A stretch of DNA of 64,000 nt from Tolypeutes matacus (lineage: Eukaryota; Chordata; Mammalia; Cingulata; Chlamyphoridae), in contig JAKSZT010054396.1 in NCBI GenBank assembly GCA_026826555.1, forward strand, positions 22,526,053 to 22,590,052. The letters run 5' to 3'. The notes beneath the pieces were generated by a model that was not told the DNA's origin, ran no database searches, and was given only the letters and a program-made list of their open reading frames with translations. The position numbers and the translations under genes were made by a program. Every line of letters starts with the position of its first letter. Positions within the stretch are counted from its first letter, which is position 1. This document shows, one piece after another, positions 33,976 to 44,775 of the stretch.

Positions 33976-36900
33976 TTACTTACGGATGCTTTTTCCTTTA
34001 AACAAATATTTGAGTCCATCTAGTGGTTCACAGGTATATTTATGTTCAGGGTCTTTGGGTGGGTCGATGGCAACAGCTGCGTTTCGGCTGAGTGGTGGAG
34101 AGTCACCGTGCAGGATTGGTTGTAGCTTGACTCTAGTATAATGTATCCATGATGCCCTGTAACTTAAGAGAAGAGTGAGTGACAAGTAATACCAGGTATT
34201 GTCCTACCCATTCAGGATTTAGTTGTGCTTGGGGGAGGGGGAGTGTACATTTTTCCATGTACACAACCATATCCAATCCTCAGGTTGGTAGTCATGTAAA
34301 GGAGTGTCTGTGGGGAACTTAAGATAGTTGGAAGCATATTTACTGACTTCAGTTAAAGTTCCTCCTAGCGATTTTACATATTGAATAGAGGCTAATTCAG
34401 AACTAAGATGCATATTTCCAGCATATTCCACTTTTAGAAATGGCCTTCCATATGTTATTTCATAAGGACTTAAACCTAGTCTGCTTTGAGGTGCTACTCT
34501 TATCCTCAGGAGTGCAATGGGCAGGACTTTCTCCCATTTTAACTGTGTTTCCAAGCAAATTTTTGCTAGATGTTCTTTTAATGTTTGATTCATTGACTCT
34601 GCTTTTCCTGTTGATTGAGGTCTATAAGAAGAGTGAAGTTGCCAATCAATACCCAATAAACCAAAAATATCTTTTGATTACTTTAGAGACAAAGGCAGCA
34701 CCATTGTTGCTTTGAATGGATAGAAGAATTCCAAACCTGGCAATGATTTCTTTTAGCAAACACTTAACAACTTCATGGAGTTTTTTGGTTTGACAAGGGA
34801 AAGCCTCTACTCATCCAGTAAAAGTGTCAACAAATGCTAGCAGATATTAAAAATTTCCAAGATCCTTAGGCGTCACGGTAAAATTAGCTTGCCAATCTTC
34901 TCCTGCAACTCCTTTTGTTAAAGGTGGTACTTTTGGGTGGGCACTGAGAATTGACTCGAGTGCATGTTACACATTGATCAGTTACAGTTTGAATAGCTCA
35001 GCGTAGGTTAGGTCTGACTGGAAACTGATTGAGCCATTTGTAAAGAGTTTCTTGTCCACAGTGTGGAACTTGGTGAAAGTGTGTTATAATGGGCTTAAGG
35101 AGGTTTGCTGGGACAAAAATTTTATTCATATCACTGTATTCATTTTCATTTTGTAACCATCCCTGTTTAGTTAGACTTGTAAATCCCCATTCTTTTGCTC
35201 TTGCTAAGTCTTTTTCTGAATACTGAGGTTTTCCAAATGTTTCTAGTTCAGGTCCTTGTTCACTATGAGTAATAGTGGGTGGTTTGGGTAAAACAAAGCA
35301 AGGGTGCAGGTATTATTATTACAATGAATAAGTTCTAATTATTTTGGTTGTAAAACTACATTTAACAAGTAAGATCAGGCCTACATGTTTAATGTTTTTA
35401 TCGGCAGTGGTTAATTTGGAAAGAAATCATATCTAGAGTCTGTATATATGTCCACCTTTTGTCCTGCACTTAGTTGCAGGGCCCTTAAGAGAGCAATTAG
35501 TTTGCCCCCTCCCTTTTTTTTTCCTTAAAGATTTATCTTATTTATTTTTTCCTCATCCCCTTCCCCCTCGTTGTTTATGTTTGCTGTCTGCTCTCTGTTC
35601 ATCTTCTTTTTAGGAGGCACCAGGTACTGAACCTGGTATCTCCCATGTGGGAGGAAGGCACGCAATCACATGAACCACCTCTGCACCCTGCTTGTGGTAC
35701 CTCTCATTGTGTTTCCTCGCTTTGTCTCTTCATTGCGTCATCTCACTGTGTCATCTCACTATGTCATCTTGCTGTGTCATTTTGTTGCATCAGCTCACCA
35801 TGCCAGCCCATTATATCAGCTCACTGTCTTGCTTGTCTTCTTTAGGAGGTACTGGGAACCAAACCTGGGACCTCCCATGTGATAGGCGGGTGCCCAACTG
35901 CTTGGACCACATCTGCTTCTCTAGTTTGGCTCTTTGTGCTGAATTTCTTATGGGCAAAGTCTTTGCTTCTAATATTTCAGTGAGACTAACTATGGAATGG
36001 CCAGCTCTGTGTTTTCCATGGTCCACACTGCTGCTTCCATCTGTAAATAATTCTAGGTCTCGGTCTGGTAATGGAGTGTCTGTTAGTCCTGGGCAGTTAG
36101 AGTATGCTTCATCAAGGAGTTGTACACAATCACGCCTGGGATTTTTCCATTCCAGTCTTCCATTAAATTCGAGCAATAAGGTGGCTGGATTTAATGTGAC
36201 ATTTGGTAAGATGGCTTGATATTTGCTTAGACAACCCATAGTTAACAATACCTTCTAGTATGGTGAGAACATAATGTGGGGTGAAGAGTCAGGTGGGAAA
36301 GGCTAATGTGAACTTTTCTGCTTCCTGGAGAAGATCACAGGTGGCAGCCACTGCTCATAAGCAGACAGGCCAGCCTCTGGCAGACCGTTGAGTTGCTTTG
36401 AGAAGTACGCAACTAAATTCTCCAAATTCTTAACACTTCTAGTATAATGCCTTGCCGTTCATGTACAAATCATTCAAATTCTCTCATTAGGACAGGGAGT
36501 CCTAGAGCTGGGGCTGAGGGAAGTTCATGTTTTGAAATGCTAGAGAGCATTCTGAGATCCATTCTGAAGGATCTTTTTCTTCCCCCTTTAAGGCTTCATA
36601 TAGGGGTTTAGCAATAGGTCCAAAATTTGGTATCCAAAGCCTACAATAGCCAGCCATGCCTTGAAATCCTCTAAGTTCCTTTTTGTTTCTAGGTTCCAAT
36701 ACTTGCCATAAAGTTTCCTTTCTGCTGAGCAGTAAGGCCTATTGTCCCTCTGACAGTTTGTACCTAGGATATTTAACATGGGTCTGTGTTACTTGGGCTT
36801 TCTTTTCTTATACTTTATGTCCTTTTTATGCTAGCCTTTTTAGCATTGTTACGGTGTTTTGATTTGAGGCTTCTTGGGTTTTACTGGCTATAGTAATCAT

Positions 36901-37420
36901 CAACATACTGAAGGAAAAGTCCTTCTTGGAGTTGTACTCTGTGTAAGTCCTTGGACAGCACTTGCCCAAAAAGAGTTGGTGCATTTTTTAATACTTGCAG
37001 CAATACAGTCCAGCAATATTGTTTTATTCCTATATCAGGATCTTCCCATTCAAAATCAAACAATTTTAGTGATTCTTTTCCTAGGGGTATGCAATAAAAA
37101 GTGTCTTTTAAATCTAAAACAGTGAACCAAGTATAAACATCTGAAACGTTGTTAAGGAGAGTATAAGGGTTAGGCACTGTTGGATGGATGACTTCTACTA
37201 CTTGATTGACAGCTCTTAAATCTTGTACAAAATGATATTCTTGTGTGCCAGGTTTTAGGACCAGTAAGATGGGTGGGTTAAAGTCCAACTGTCAGAGTCT
37301 GATTAGGCCCCAACTAAGGAAATTTTTAATCAGGGGTACAATGCCTATTTTTGGTTCATGTCTGAGTGGATATTGTTTTAACTGCAGAGGTGTCCTGTTC
37401 TGTCACAGCCTTGCCTTCAA
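33976..37420 (-). pseudogene. Proviral pol: RT, RNase H, integrase (broken)
   Basis: Pol copies and inserts the retroviral genome; this copy is inactive. RT occupies about 36400-37420 and includes a VQDLRAVN stretch, LDLKDTFYC and the catalytic YVDD, intact at 36896-36907. The connection region has GFQGMAGYCRLWIPNF near 36650. RNase H starts with ELFTDGSS (about 36050) and continues after a SINE with YTDSRYDF (35423-35443). Integrase shows the HH-CC zinc finger (about 34955-35090, CVTC) and the last residue of its catalytic triad within STGKAESMNQ (34598-34600). A C-terminal SWIHYTRVK stretch near 34150 precedes the stop at 33976. The longest open parts are 33976-34185, 34219-34656, 36881-37288 and 36502-36699, interrupted by stops and frameshifts. 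Confidence 0.93.
35505..35921 (-). mobile_element. DAS-SINE, long two-headed copy inside RNase H
   Basis: The copy lies in the same orientation as the provirus. A T run and TTAAAGATTTATC mark its tail on the left, and AGGTCCCAGGTTTGGTTCC-type and CATGTGGGAGGT blocks mark the heads. The short duplication TAGTTTG lies at 35498-35504 and 35922-35928, and the RNase H frame continues across it once the SINE is skipped. It inserted after the provirus was fixed. Confidence 0.92.
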
Positions 37421-37659
37421 CTTCTTGCACAAACCTTGCTTGTCCCAGAGGTTCCTTAGTGGCCCATACTTCAGCTGGTATATGTTGTTTTATTTCTTCA
37501 GGTACTCCAAACTTCTTGGTGCGTTCTGCCAGACCTAGGAGGGCTGCTTGGAGAGCTCAGGCATGCACTTCTGGAACCTATATGTTGATCTCATTGGGGG
37601 AGAAGGAGAGTGAGGCTTGCAGTTTTGAAAGCAAGTCCCAACTGAGGAGAAGGCTAGCA

Positions 37660-37960
37660 TTCAGGCATGTAGAGGAGCTTCTCCATTCACTGGGTGCCTC
37701 CAACCTGACACTGGAGGGGTTGTAGGAAAAAAACAGTCATTGATAATTCCTGAAACTCCAATAATTGGGGCAGATTCTTCTGTTTTATGAGTGAATTTTT
37801 GATGTAGAACTGAAAAAGTTGCTCATGTATCCACCAGAAAATTAATTGATTTCTTATCCACTTGGAAAGAGACACAAGTTTCCTTGTGGGTGGGTGGGAT
37901 TGTTTCCTGACCCGTGGAAAGTGCCCATGGGCCCCATTATTCCAGATCACTGTCTTCATC
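37660..37960 (-). pseudogene. Proviral protease remnant
   Basis: This is the retroviral aspartic protease that cleaves Gag and Pol. The active-site neighbourhood FLVDT-ATFSVL is readable on the minus strand, but the active-site Gly codon is a TGA stop (37823-37825; the D and T codons are 37826-37831). A following SAPIIGVSG stretch matches the family. The frame is otherwise short. It lies between the Gag zinc knuckle and RT, as expected. Confidence 0.82.
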
Positions 37961-39590
37961 CCCCGTCAGCTGTGGGCATTGGATGGTGAGGGTAGGAGCT
38001 TTTAGTTCTCCCTTCTTTGCAAGACTCAGACATTCTCACTTCCAATGCCCTTCTTCTTTGCAATAAGCACATTGCTGGGGGCCCAAGAGTTTTCTAGGGG
38101 ACCCAGAGGTCTTACCATTCATTGGCTCCCTCTGCTGCTGGAAGGTTTTGCTCAGGACTGCTCCTAAGAGGTTAGCATTTAGGTTAACCTTATATGCAAT
38201 TGTTTTCTCATGATGCTTTTCTTGGGCTGCTTCCTGATTGTAATATACCTTGAGAGCTATTTCTACTAGGGCTGAAACTGGCAGTCCTAGCCCTCCCTCT
38301 ACGTTTTGCAATTTGAGATGGATGTTGGGAGCACTTTGGCAGATGAAAGACTGGCTAACATTGTGTTGATTAACAGGGTCTTCTGGGTCTAGGTCAGTGA
38401 ACTGGAGATAAGCCTTGAGGAGTCCCTAAAGGAATACAGACAGATTTTCATCTGGTTTCTGGACAATATCTTAGGTCTTGCTTATGTTTTCTGTTTAGGA
38501 ACTCCATTCCTGAGTCCTACTATTTATGCAAATTTTGTAATAATCTAGTTTAGTTTGGTCCCTTTGTTCATTTGGATTCCAATTGGGGTCAGCTATTGGT
38601 ACTGCTTGGCTTCCCGGGACATGAATGCAGTTGTTAGGATTACTATGGGCTAGAAAATTAGTATGATCTTGACCCTTTTCTAGTACAATCCACTTTTCCT
38701 CTGAGGTTAAAAGTGTATTCAGTAAAGATTGGATGTCTGCCAATTAGGGTTGTGAGTTCCTACTAGAGATTTGAAAAGATTTTCCATCCTCCTGGGGTCC
38801 TCTCTGTAGCTTGGGACCTGATCTTTCCAATTATATAGATGTGGTGTTGAAAATGGAGTATACACATGTAGATTGCCCCTGGGTTATCCTTACTCATCTA
38901 TTCCTGGGAAATTGGCCCTGGCCTTACCCTCCTGAAGCGGAGGCACCCTGGCTGAAAGTTGCACCACTTCAGGTAAGGGGTGGAGAGGCCATTTCTAGGA
39001 GATCTAGCGGTAATTCATGTTGGTTTCCATCTCCCTGATATGGGGGTGGAGGAGGTACTGGGGCTGTGGCAATGCCAGGCCTATGAGCGTTTGAAACAAT
39101 GGTGGTATCTAAAACTTCATCAGCATCAGTGAGGTTAGAATCAGGAAAAGTTTTTTTATTTTTGCTTCCCTCATTTTTACAAATATTTAGAGGATTGATT
39201 AACCAATTCCTTAGCTGGTTGAGCTAATAAGCCCTTGCCATATCTGGTTTTTGAAACCTGGGAGCTTGGGGCCTGACTAACCAGCAGTATACAGTGCCTG
39301 AAACAGTCCCTCTGAAGTTTTTCACTGTGGGCTAGTGCCATAAAACATTGAATATAAGGAATTTCATCCCATTTACTTAATCTCCTACAGAACAATTCCA
39401 AATGTAGAATACTATTACATTCTAAGGAACCTTGGGCTGGCCATTTTTGTTCATCTTCTAATGCATAATTAAGGCCAGACTTCCTTAAAAGACGGCTCGT
39501 TCTCTTTTTAGTCATAGGTTCATAGCCAAATTGTTCCCAGTGCTTAATAATGCATCCTCTTTCCCTTTGCCTCTGAACTCTGGTTCCCAT
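37961..39590 (-). pseudogene. Proviral gag (matrix, capsid, nucleocapsid), broken
   Basis: Gag forms the viral shell. The likely ATG is at 39590 and gives MG..., the context used for N-myristoylation. The matrix part (39177-39590) holds LEDEQKWPAQGSL and ELFCRRLSKWDEIPY, a style seen in class I Gag. The capsid part near 38495-38743 has LLNTLLTSEEK and PNWNPNEQRDQTKLDYY. The nucleocapsid has one CCHC zinc knuckle, CAYCKEEGHWK-stop-EC (38030-38071), where a TGA (38036-38038) replaces the residue before EC. One knuckle, not two, is the gammaretroviral pattern. Only 43 bases separate the start from the LTR-homologous sequence. Confidence 0.87.
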
Positions 39591-39632
39591 TCTAGTTAAA
39601 ATTTAATCAAACAACTACCAAGAAGACCAGAA

Positions 39633-40083
39633 TGGTTAATCAAACTCAAATCTCCTCTCCCTCAGGGTTTGTTTTTTGTATGTTTTTGTTTAGTTTTGTT
39701 TTATTTTTTTACAGCTTTTATACAGGTTTGAAACAAAGAGAATTCATCATAAACATAATTTGAAACAAAGAATATTAATCATAGACTCCTCATCCTTGGG
39801 AAGGGGTTTGGGGAGCTTTTCTAGTTTTTCTGCTCTGGTTAACATTTAAGATACATATTGTGCCTTGTACCTCCAAGTTTCATAGTGGTAAGAATATGGA
39901 GCAAGTGAAACATTATAAGGATACATTGTACATTTTCTTTAGGAAGAAAGAGAAGTAAAATTTATGGTTAATATTAAACTTGACAGGGCTATGTGCTTTT
40001 CTATAGAAACTCTGTGTCTATTCCAAGGTGCTTGCTAGGTTACAAGTACAATTTGTTTTGCTCATGCTACTGTTCATGCTACA
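39633..40083 (-). repeat. Proviral 5' LTR, truncated at its inner end
   Basis: It is homologous to the 3' LTR from TGTAGCATGAAC (outer end at 40083) down to about 39633. It lacks the last ~85 bases of the LTR, including the AATAAAG and the terminal CA. A T-rich insertion at 39669-39714 is absent from the 3' LTR. No primer-binding site follows. Confidence 0.85.
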
Positions 40084-40927
40084 AAATAGCTTTGACTCCT
40101 TTTTCTCCCAGAGGCGTTCTCTGCCCCTCCCAGTCCTTGCAGTGTTTCTTGATACCAATGTTGTGTACATGGTATGTGCCACTAGATATTTGAACATTAC
40201 AGCTTTAAAAGCAAGGGCAGGCGGGACGCATGTAGTTGGATGGATTTCCCAGAAGACGCTGGAGGGAAAATAGCTGCCTACTTCCATTTCAATTTGTCAG
40301 ACATGACAGCTGGAATTGTTAAGCCCTCCAATTCCCTGGGCTCACTTGGGAAGAGGGCGGACCAGAGCAGAGTCATCTGTGAGGAAAGGATGGGCCAGGA
40401 GAACCAGAAAATCATACTTGTCACTTATACACTTACAGAGATGATGGTTTACCTCTCGTTACACTTTTGGTCCAACTCTAATAGCTGTTCTTTTTACCTG
40501 GTCCTGAAAAGCCTGTACTGGCAATTATCTGTCTCTTGACAAAGGAAATTTTTTACATCCTATTCAAGTAGTGGTATTTTTTTCAGCAGGGAGTTGAGGG
40601 CAACCTAGATGTCCAGCTCTAGAGGAACAGAAAGGTAAAATCTTGTGGAAGCATGCTACAGAATGCTCTGTAGCAGATGGCTGCCTCAGACTAGGTGTGC
40701 ATGCATATAACAACACGGAGAGACTTAAGTACAGAGAGTTGAGTCCAAAAATGGAAAGGAACAGAGTAAGAATGATAGTATATGATCAATTACATTGATC
40801 AAAAACATGTACACCCTGAAAAGAACACTGCATATTTGCTAAGTATATGTGCCTGCACTCAGGCCATATATCAACCATGTGATAGTGGGTGTCTAGTATG
40901 GGGAGGGAGATTAGAGTGGGGGTCTAT
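40084..40927. other. No recognised feature
   Basis: Sequence right of the provirus with short overlapping frames only. No gene or repeat was recognised. Confidence 0.4.
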
Positions 40928-41217
40928 ACTAGTTTCCTTTGGCTGCTGTTAAACTGCCACAAAATAGGTGGCTTTTAACAACAGAAAATTATTCTCTCCC
41001 AGTTCTCAAGGCCAGAAGCCTGAAATCAGTATCATGGGGCTGATAATAAGGTGTCCCCAGGGCTATGCCTCTGGAGGCTTAAGGGGAGAATCCATTCCTT
41101 CCTCTTGCAGCTTTCAGTGCCTGCTGGCATGCCTTGGCTTGTGGCCACATAACTCCAGTCTTCAAGGCCAGTAGGCCAACATCTTCAAATTTCACACTGC
41201 TCCTCTTCACCTTTCCT

Positions 41218-41255
<38 letters not shown>

Positions 41256-41462
41256 TCTCCCTGTTCCTCCCTCTTATAAGGATTTATGTCATTGCATTTA
41301 GGGTCTGCCCAATAATCCAGCATAGTCTCCCCATCTTAAGATCCTTCCTTAGTCACATCTGCAAAGACTCTCTCTTTTTTTCCAATATAAGGTAACATTC
41401 ATAGTTTCCAGGGATTAGGATATGGATATCTTGTGGGAAGTCATTTTTTTCAGCCTACCACA
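40928..41462 (-). mobile_element. MLT1-type LTR, antisense
   Basis: The plus strand reads ACTGCCACAAAATAGGTGGC, AACAACAGAAAATTATTCTC and CAGTTCTCAAGGCCAGAAGCC, then TCCAGCATAGTCTCCCCATCTTAAGATCC (in part), CACATCTGCAAAGACTC and GTAACATTCATAGTTTCCAGG. This is a complete antisense MLT1 LTR order. A (TG)n array has expanded inside it. Confidence 0.85.
41220..41254. repeat. (TG)n microsatellite
   Basis: Perfect TG/GT run of about 17 units inside the antisense MLT1 LTR. Confidence 0.97.
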
Positions 41463-41559
41463 AGGTCCTTTACCCTATCTGTCTTTTACACCTCCCACCA
41501 AATCTCTGGGCAAATAATTTGGTGCAACTTTCAACATATATCAAGACTTGGCCATTTGC

Positions 41560-41900
41560 CACCATTTGCATAATGACCAGTCATTAGTACCAGCCACCAT
41601 CACTTCTCACCGGTCTCCTTGCTTCCTACACAACAGCAAGAGTATTTCTTTTAAAACCTCAGTCAGATCATGATACTATTTACTCACCCCCCCCCACTTT
41701 TTTTTACCCTGCTTTATTTTTTCTTTATAGTATTTATAAATATCTGACATATATTTGTTGTTTACTTGTTTATTGTCTATCTTCCCTGACTAGGATAAGC
41801 CCTCTAAGGACAAAAATTTTGTTTTAGTTCCAGCAGAAAACACAGTGCCTAATACATTGTAGATACTCTATAAAAAGTTGTTGAATGAGTGAAGAGCAAA
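41560..41900 (+). mobile_element. L2 LINE 3' end fragment with internal deletion
   Basis: The left part has CGGTCTCCTTGCTTCC, ACACAACAGCAAGAGTATTTC and CAGTCAGATCATGATACT. The right part has ACATATATTTGTTGTTTACTTG, CTTCCCTGACTAGGATAAG and ACAGTGCCTAATACATTG, then AGTTGTTGAATGAGTG. The sequence normally between these parts is missing. Confidence 0.78.
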
Positions 41901-42389
41901 GAAATAACTATAAAAAGAGAGGAGCTTTGCTAGGCTCATAGTAAGGAGTATAATGAACCCATCTGTTGTCCCTATTGTCCCAAGGAAAGAATAAATCAAT
42001 CCAGGGTCCTAAGGTTACATAATGTGTGGATGGTTTATCTTCAAGCCACATCAGAGCCTGAGAGCCAGGTGGGGTTGATTACTAGATGTATTTTTATATG
42101 ACATGAATCAAATCATGCATCTCCATATCTGGGAATTCTCTGTTGTTGAGAAAGGAGCCCCTTCTCTATACTTTGAGACCATTGGCAGCTCACCTCTGAC
42201 ATAACATTTCTCATGCTGTTTTATAATGGCCTGTATAACTAAATTCAGTATTCACTTAATACCAGGTGACACCTGGTATTAAGTGCTAAAGATACAGAGA
42301 TAAAAAGACTCTGTCCCAGGTCTTGTTGAACACACAAACAAATATGCTAATCAAACACTTAACTTGATCCTAAGAATTACCCAGGTATA
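41901..42389. other. No gene recognised
   Basis: Unidentified sequence. A local inverted repeat, AATACCAGGTG / CACCTGGTATT near 42259-42283, forms a perfect 11-base stem with about 2 bases between; no function is assigned. Confidence 0.4.
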
Positions 42390-43110
42390 AAATTATCTGG
42401 AAATCATCTTTTCTCAGAATGTTGAGAGCATTACTCTATTTATTCTCTAGCTATCAGTATTTCTGTTGGGAAATCCAAAGCCATTCTGAGTTTTGCTCCT
42501 TTGCAAAAACATTTCACCCCTGGAGGTATGTAAAACTCTCTATCCCAGTATTCTGAACTTTCAGGACATGTCTTACTGTGGTCTTTTTTCAGCCATTTTG
42601 CTGGTACTCAGTGGACACATTCAATCTGGAAATGCACATGCTTCATTTCTAGGAAATTCTCTGGAAATATTTATTTGATGATATTTTTCCTCCTTTCTTT
42701 ATCTCTCCTTCTGGAATCCTATTATTTGTATCTTGGACCTCTTAGATTGATCCTTTATTTTTTATATTTTTCTCTCATATTTTCCATCTCTTTGTCTTTT
42801 TACTTATTATTTCCCCAAGTTTATCTTCTGACCCTTCTACTGAGTTGATAATTTCTGACATATTTTTAATTTTCAAAAGTTCTTTTTTATTCTTAAAAAA
42901 TATTTTTTAGAACATCCTGTTCTTGTTTTGCAAGTGTGATATCTTTTTTTCTCCAGGATTATTAGGACAGGCTCCCCATTCACCCTCAAATTTTCTTCTC
43001 CCTATATGATCTCTTTCCTCAAAGTTGATTTTAAAGAATTACTTGTTTTTGGCTTGTCTCGTGTTGGAGGTTTTTCCTTAAATGTTTGATGATTTGTGAT
43101 TCTGTATATA
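42390..43110 (-). mobile_element. Probable antisense HAL1/L1M-like LINE fragment
   Basis: Phrases such as CTTTATCTCTCCTTCTGGAATCC (in part), TTGTATCTTGGACCTCTTAG, CATATTTTCCATCTCTTTGTC and ATCTTCTGACCCTTCTACTG resemble antisense LINE ORF1-side sequence. Frames are destroyed, and the family call is tentative. Confidence 0.45.
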
Positions 43111-43745
43111 TTTAAGAGTGGGACATTGAAAAGCTGATTGGACTTTCCCTAGATAAGATGCTTCCAGTCTCCAGCCTGGGGGATATAAGCCTTGGTGCCA
43201 GGTTCTCAAAAATGAGGAGGGGACGAGAACGGGGTATCAACATTCATCATGTAAACTTCCATTAATCTCCATGTTTTCAGTTCCATCCTCTGCCTTCCAC
43301 AATGCTGGGTGTACCTCGTTCTAGGGATTGTATATTTTACCTTCCCTGGGAACAAAGCCTCCAGCCTTCTCTTGGGGTTGGTAAGTAACATTGCCTGGCG
43401 GGCTAAGTGCTTCTTGAAAAGACTTTAACCAACTCTTCTGTTTTTAGCTTTTTCTTACCCCTACTTCTAGATCTATCTAGTGACACTATTTCTGGGCCTT
43501 TGGGTGGTTCTGCAGGATAAATTGGGGTGTTCCTTGGCTTCCCACTAATGGCATAGGATTCAGCTTTCTCGGGTCAGCAGATTAGTTACCCCTGGCCAGT
43601 TGCGTTCTAGCTTCCAAAGCTTTTTGCTGTTTTCTCCTCTCCTCTCTACTTTGTCCTATGACTTCATGTCTCCTTCTGCCTGCCCTTTACCATTTTTAGT
43701 AGGATTTAAGTAGGGGAGGCCACTATATTCATTCAGAGTCCCACT

Positions 43746-44170
43746 GTATACGTTTCCTATTGCTGCCGTCACAAATTACCACAAATTTAGTGGCTTAAAA
43801 CAACACAAATTTATTATCTTAGAGTTCTGAAGGTTAGAAGTCCAATGCAAGCCTGCCTGGGCTAAAATCAAGATGTTGGCAGAGGACTGTGTTCATTTCT
43901 AGAGATCATGGGGGGAATCTGTTTCCTTGCTTTTTCCTTGGCTCACAGTCCCTTTCTTGAATCTTCAAAACCAATGACAGTGGGTGGAGTCCTTCTTACA
44001 TTGCATCACTCTGATCTCCTCTTCTACCTTCCTCTTTCACTTTGAAGGACCCTTGTGATTACATTGGGCTACCCAAAGAATCCAGGATATCTCCCTATTT
44101 GAAGGTCAGCTGATTCGCAATGAATTGGGATGTAGACTTCTTTGGGGGACCTTTATTTTGTCTACCACTG
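43746..44170 (-). mobile_element. MLT1-type LTR, antisense
   Basis: The plus strand reads TATACGTTTCCTATTGCTGC, ACAAATTACCACAAATTTAGTGG, CTTAAAACAACACAAATTTAT, GAAGGTTAGAAGTCC, GACCCTTGTGATTACATTGGG and AATCCAGGATATCTCCC. This is the antisense MLT1 order, related to the copy at 58531. Confidence 0.82.
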
Positions 44171-44609
44171 CATCATTAGCTGATATTGAGCAATTTGAAA
44201 TTGAGCTTTCAAGACTGCCAGAATGAGTTCATTTGCTACCATCTTTCTCAAGACTTAAAATGACTGCATTAAATCTTTGATACAATCCCCACTTCTTAAC
44301 TTTTGTATTGGGCAAATAATACTTCCAAAGATGTCTAGAAAATGAACAATATTTGTTTTAAAGTCATTTTATTATTGAAACAAAGTGGTGGAAAAGATTT
44401 TATTTCTAGACTTCAAGGTTATCTTTTAGCCAAATTCTCCTTTCAGCTAATAAATACACAGATCCCATTTACTTCCTTTTACTCAGAGACTATTCACTGT
44501 TACAGCTTCCCCTGTGACATCTGGAATGTTTAGAAGCCATGTTTATAGAGGCAAAATAAAGTGGAAATTTGAAATAATCCTTTGAACTATATAGGAAAGC
44601 AAATCTAAC
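44171..44609. other. No recognised feature
   Basis: AT-rich sequence; nothing identified. Confidence 0.4.
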
Positions 44610-44775
44610 ATTAACTGAGCCAACCCCTGCATTAAATGTTTTATGGTCAATATTTTACTTAACTCTTATAATGTTTTTAGGAGGGAGGTACTATGGTAAT
44701 CTCTATTTTATATGTTTGGAAACTGCAATATAGGGAGATTAAGCAACTGATGAAAGATTCTGAGGTCTTTTCAAA
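44610..44775 (-). mobile_element. MIR SINE fragment
   Basis: Antisense MIR core signs occur: ATGTTTTTAGGAGGGAGGTAC, CTCTATTTTATATGTTTGG, AAACTGCAATATAGGGAG and TTAAGCAACTGATGAAAG. Confidence 0.65.

Larger units (their letters stand above)
31892..40083 (-). mobile_element. Class I (gammaretrovirus-like) endogenous provirus, defective
   Basis: An old proviral copy, read on the minus strand: 5' LTR (39633-40083), gag, protease, RT, RNase H, integrase, env, polypurine tract and 3' LTR (31892-32365). The gamma-like assignment rests on a single CCHC zinc knuckle, the Gag matrix and capsid style, the YVDD reverse transcriptase, and a transmembrane Env with a CX6CC motif. All genes contain stops or frameshifts. 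The two LTRs differ at about 14 of some 170 bases that I compared by eye (32041-32210 against 39730-39899), which indicates an old insertion. No matching target duplication was seen at the two outer ends. A DAS-SINE lies at 35505-35921. Confidence 0.93.

Noticed and set aside
35645..36219. 175-codon plus-strand open frame
   Set aside because: It is the antisense of a DAS-SINE plus RNase H sequence of the provirus.
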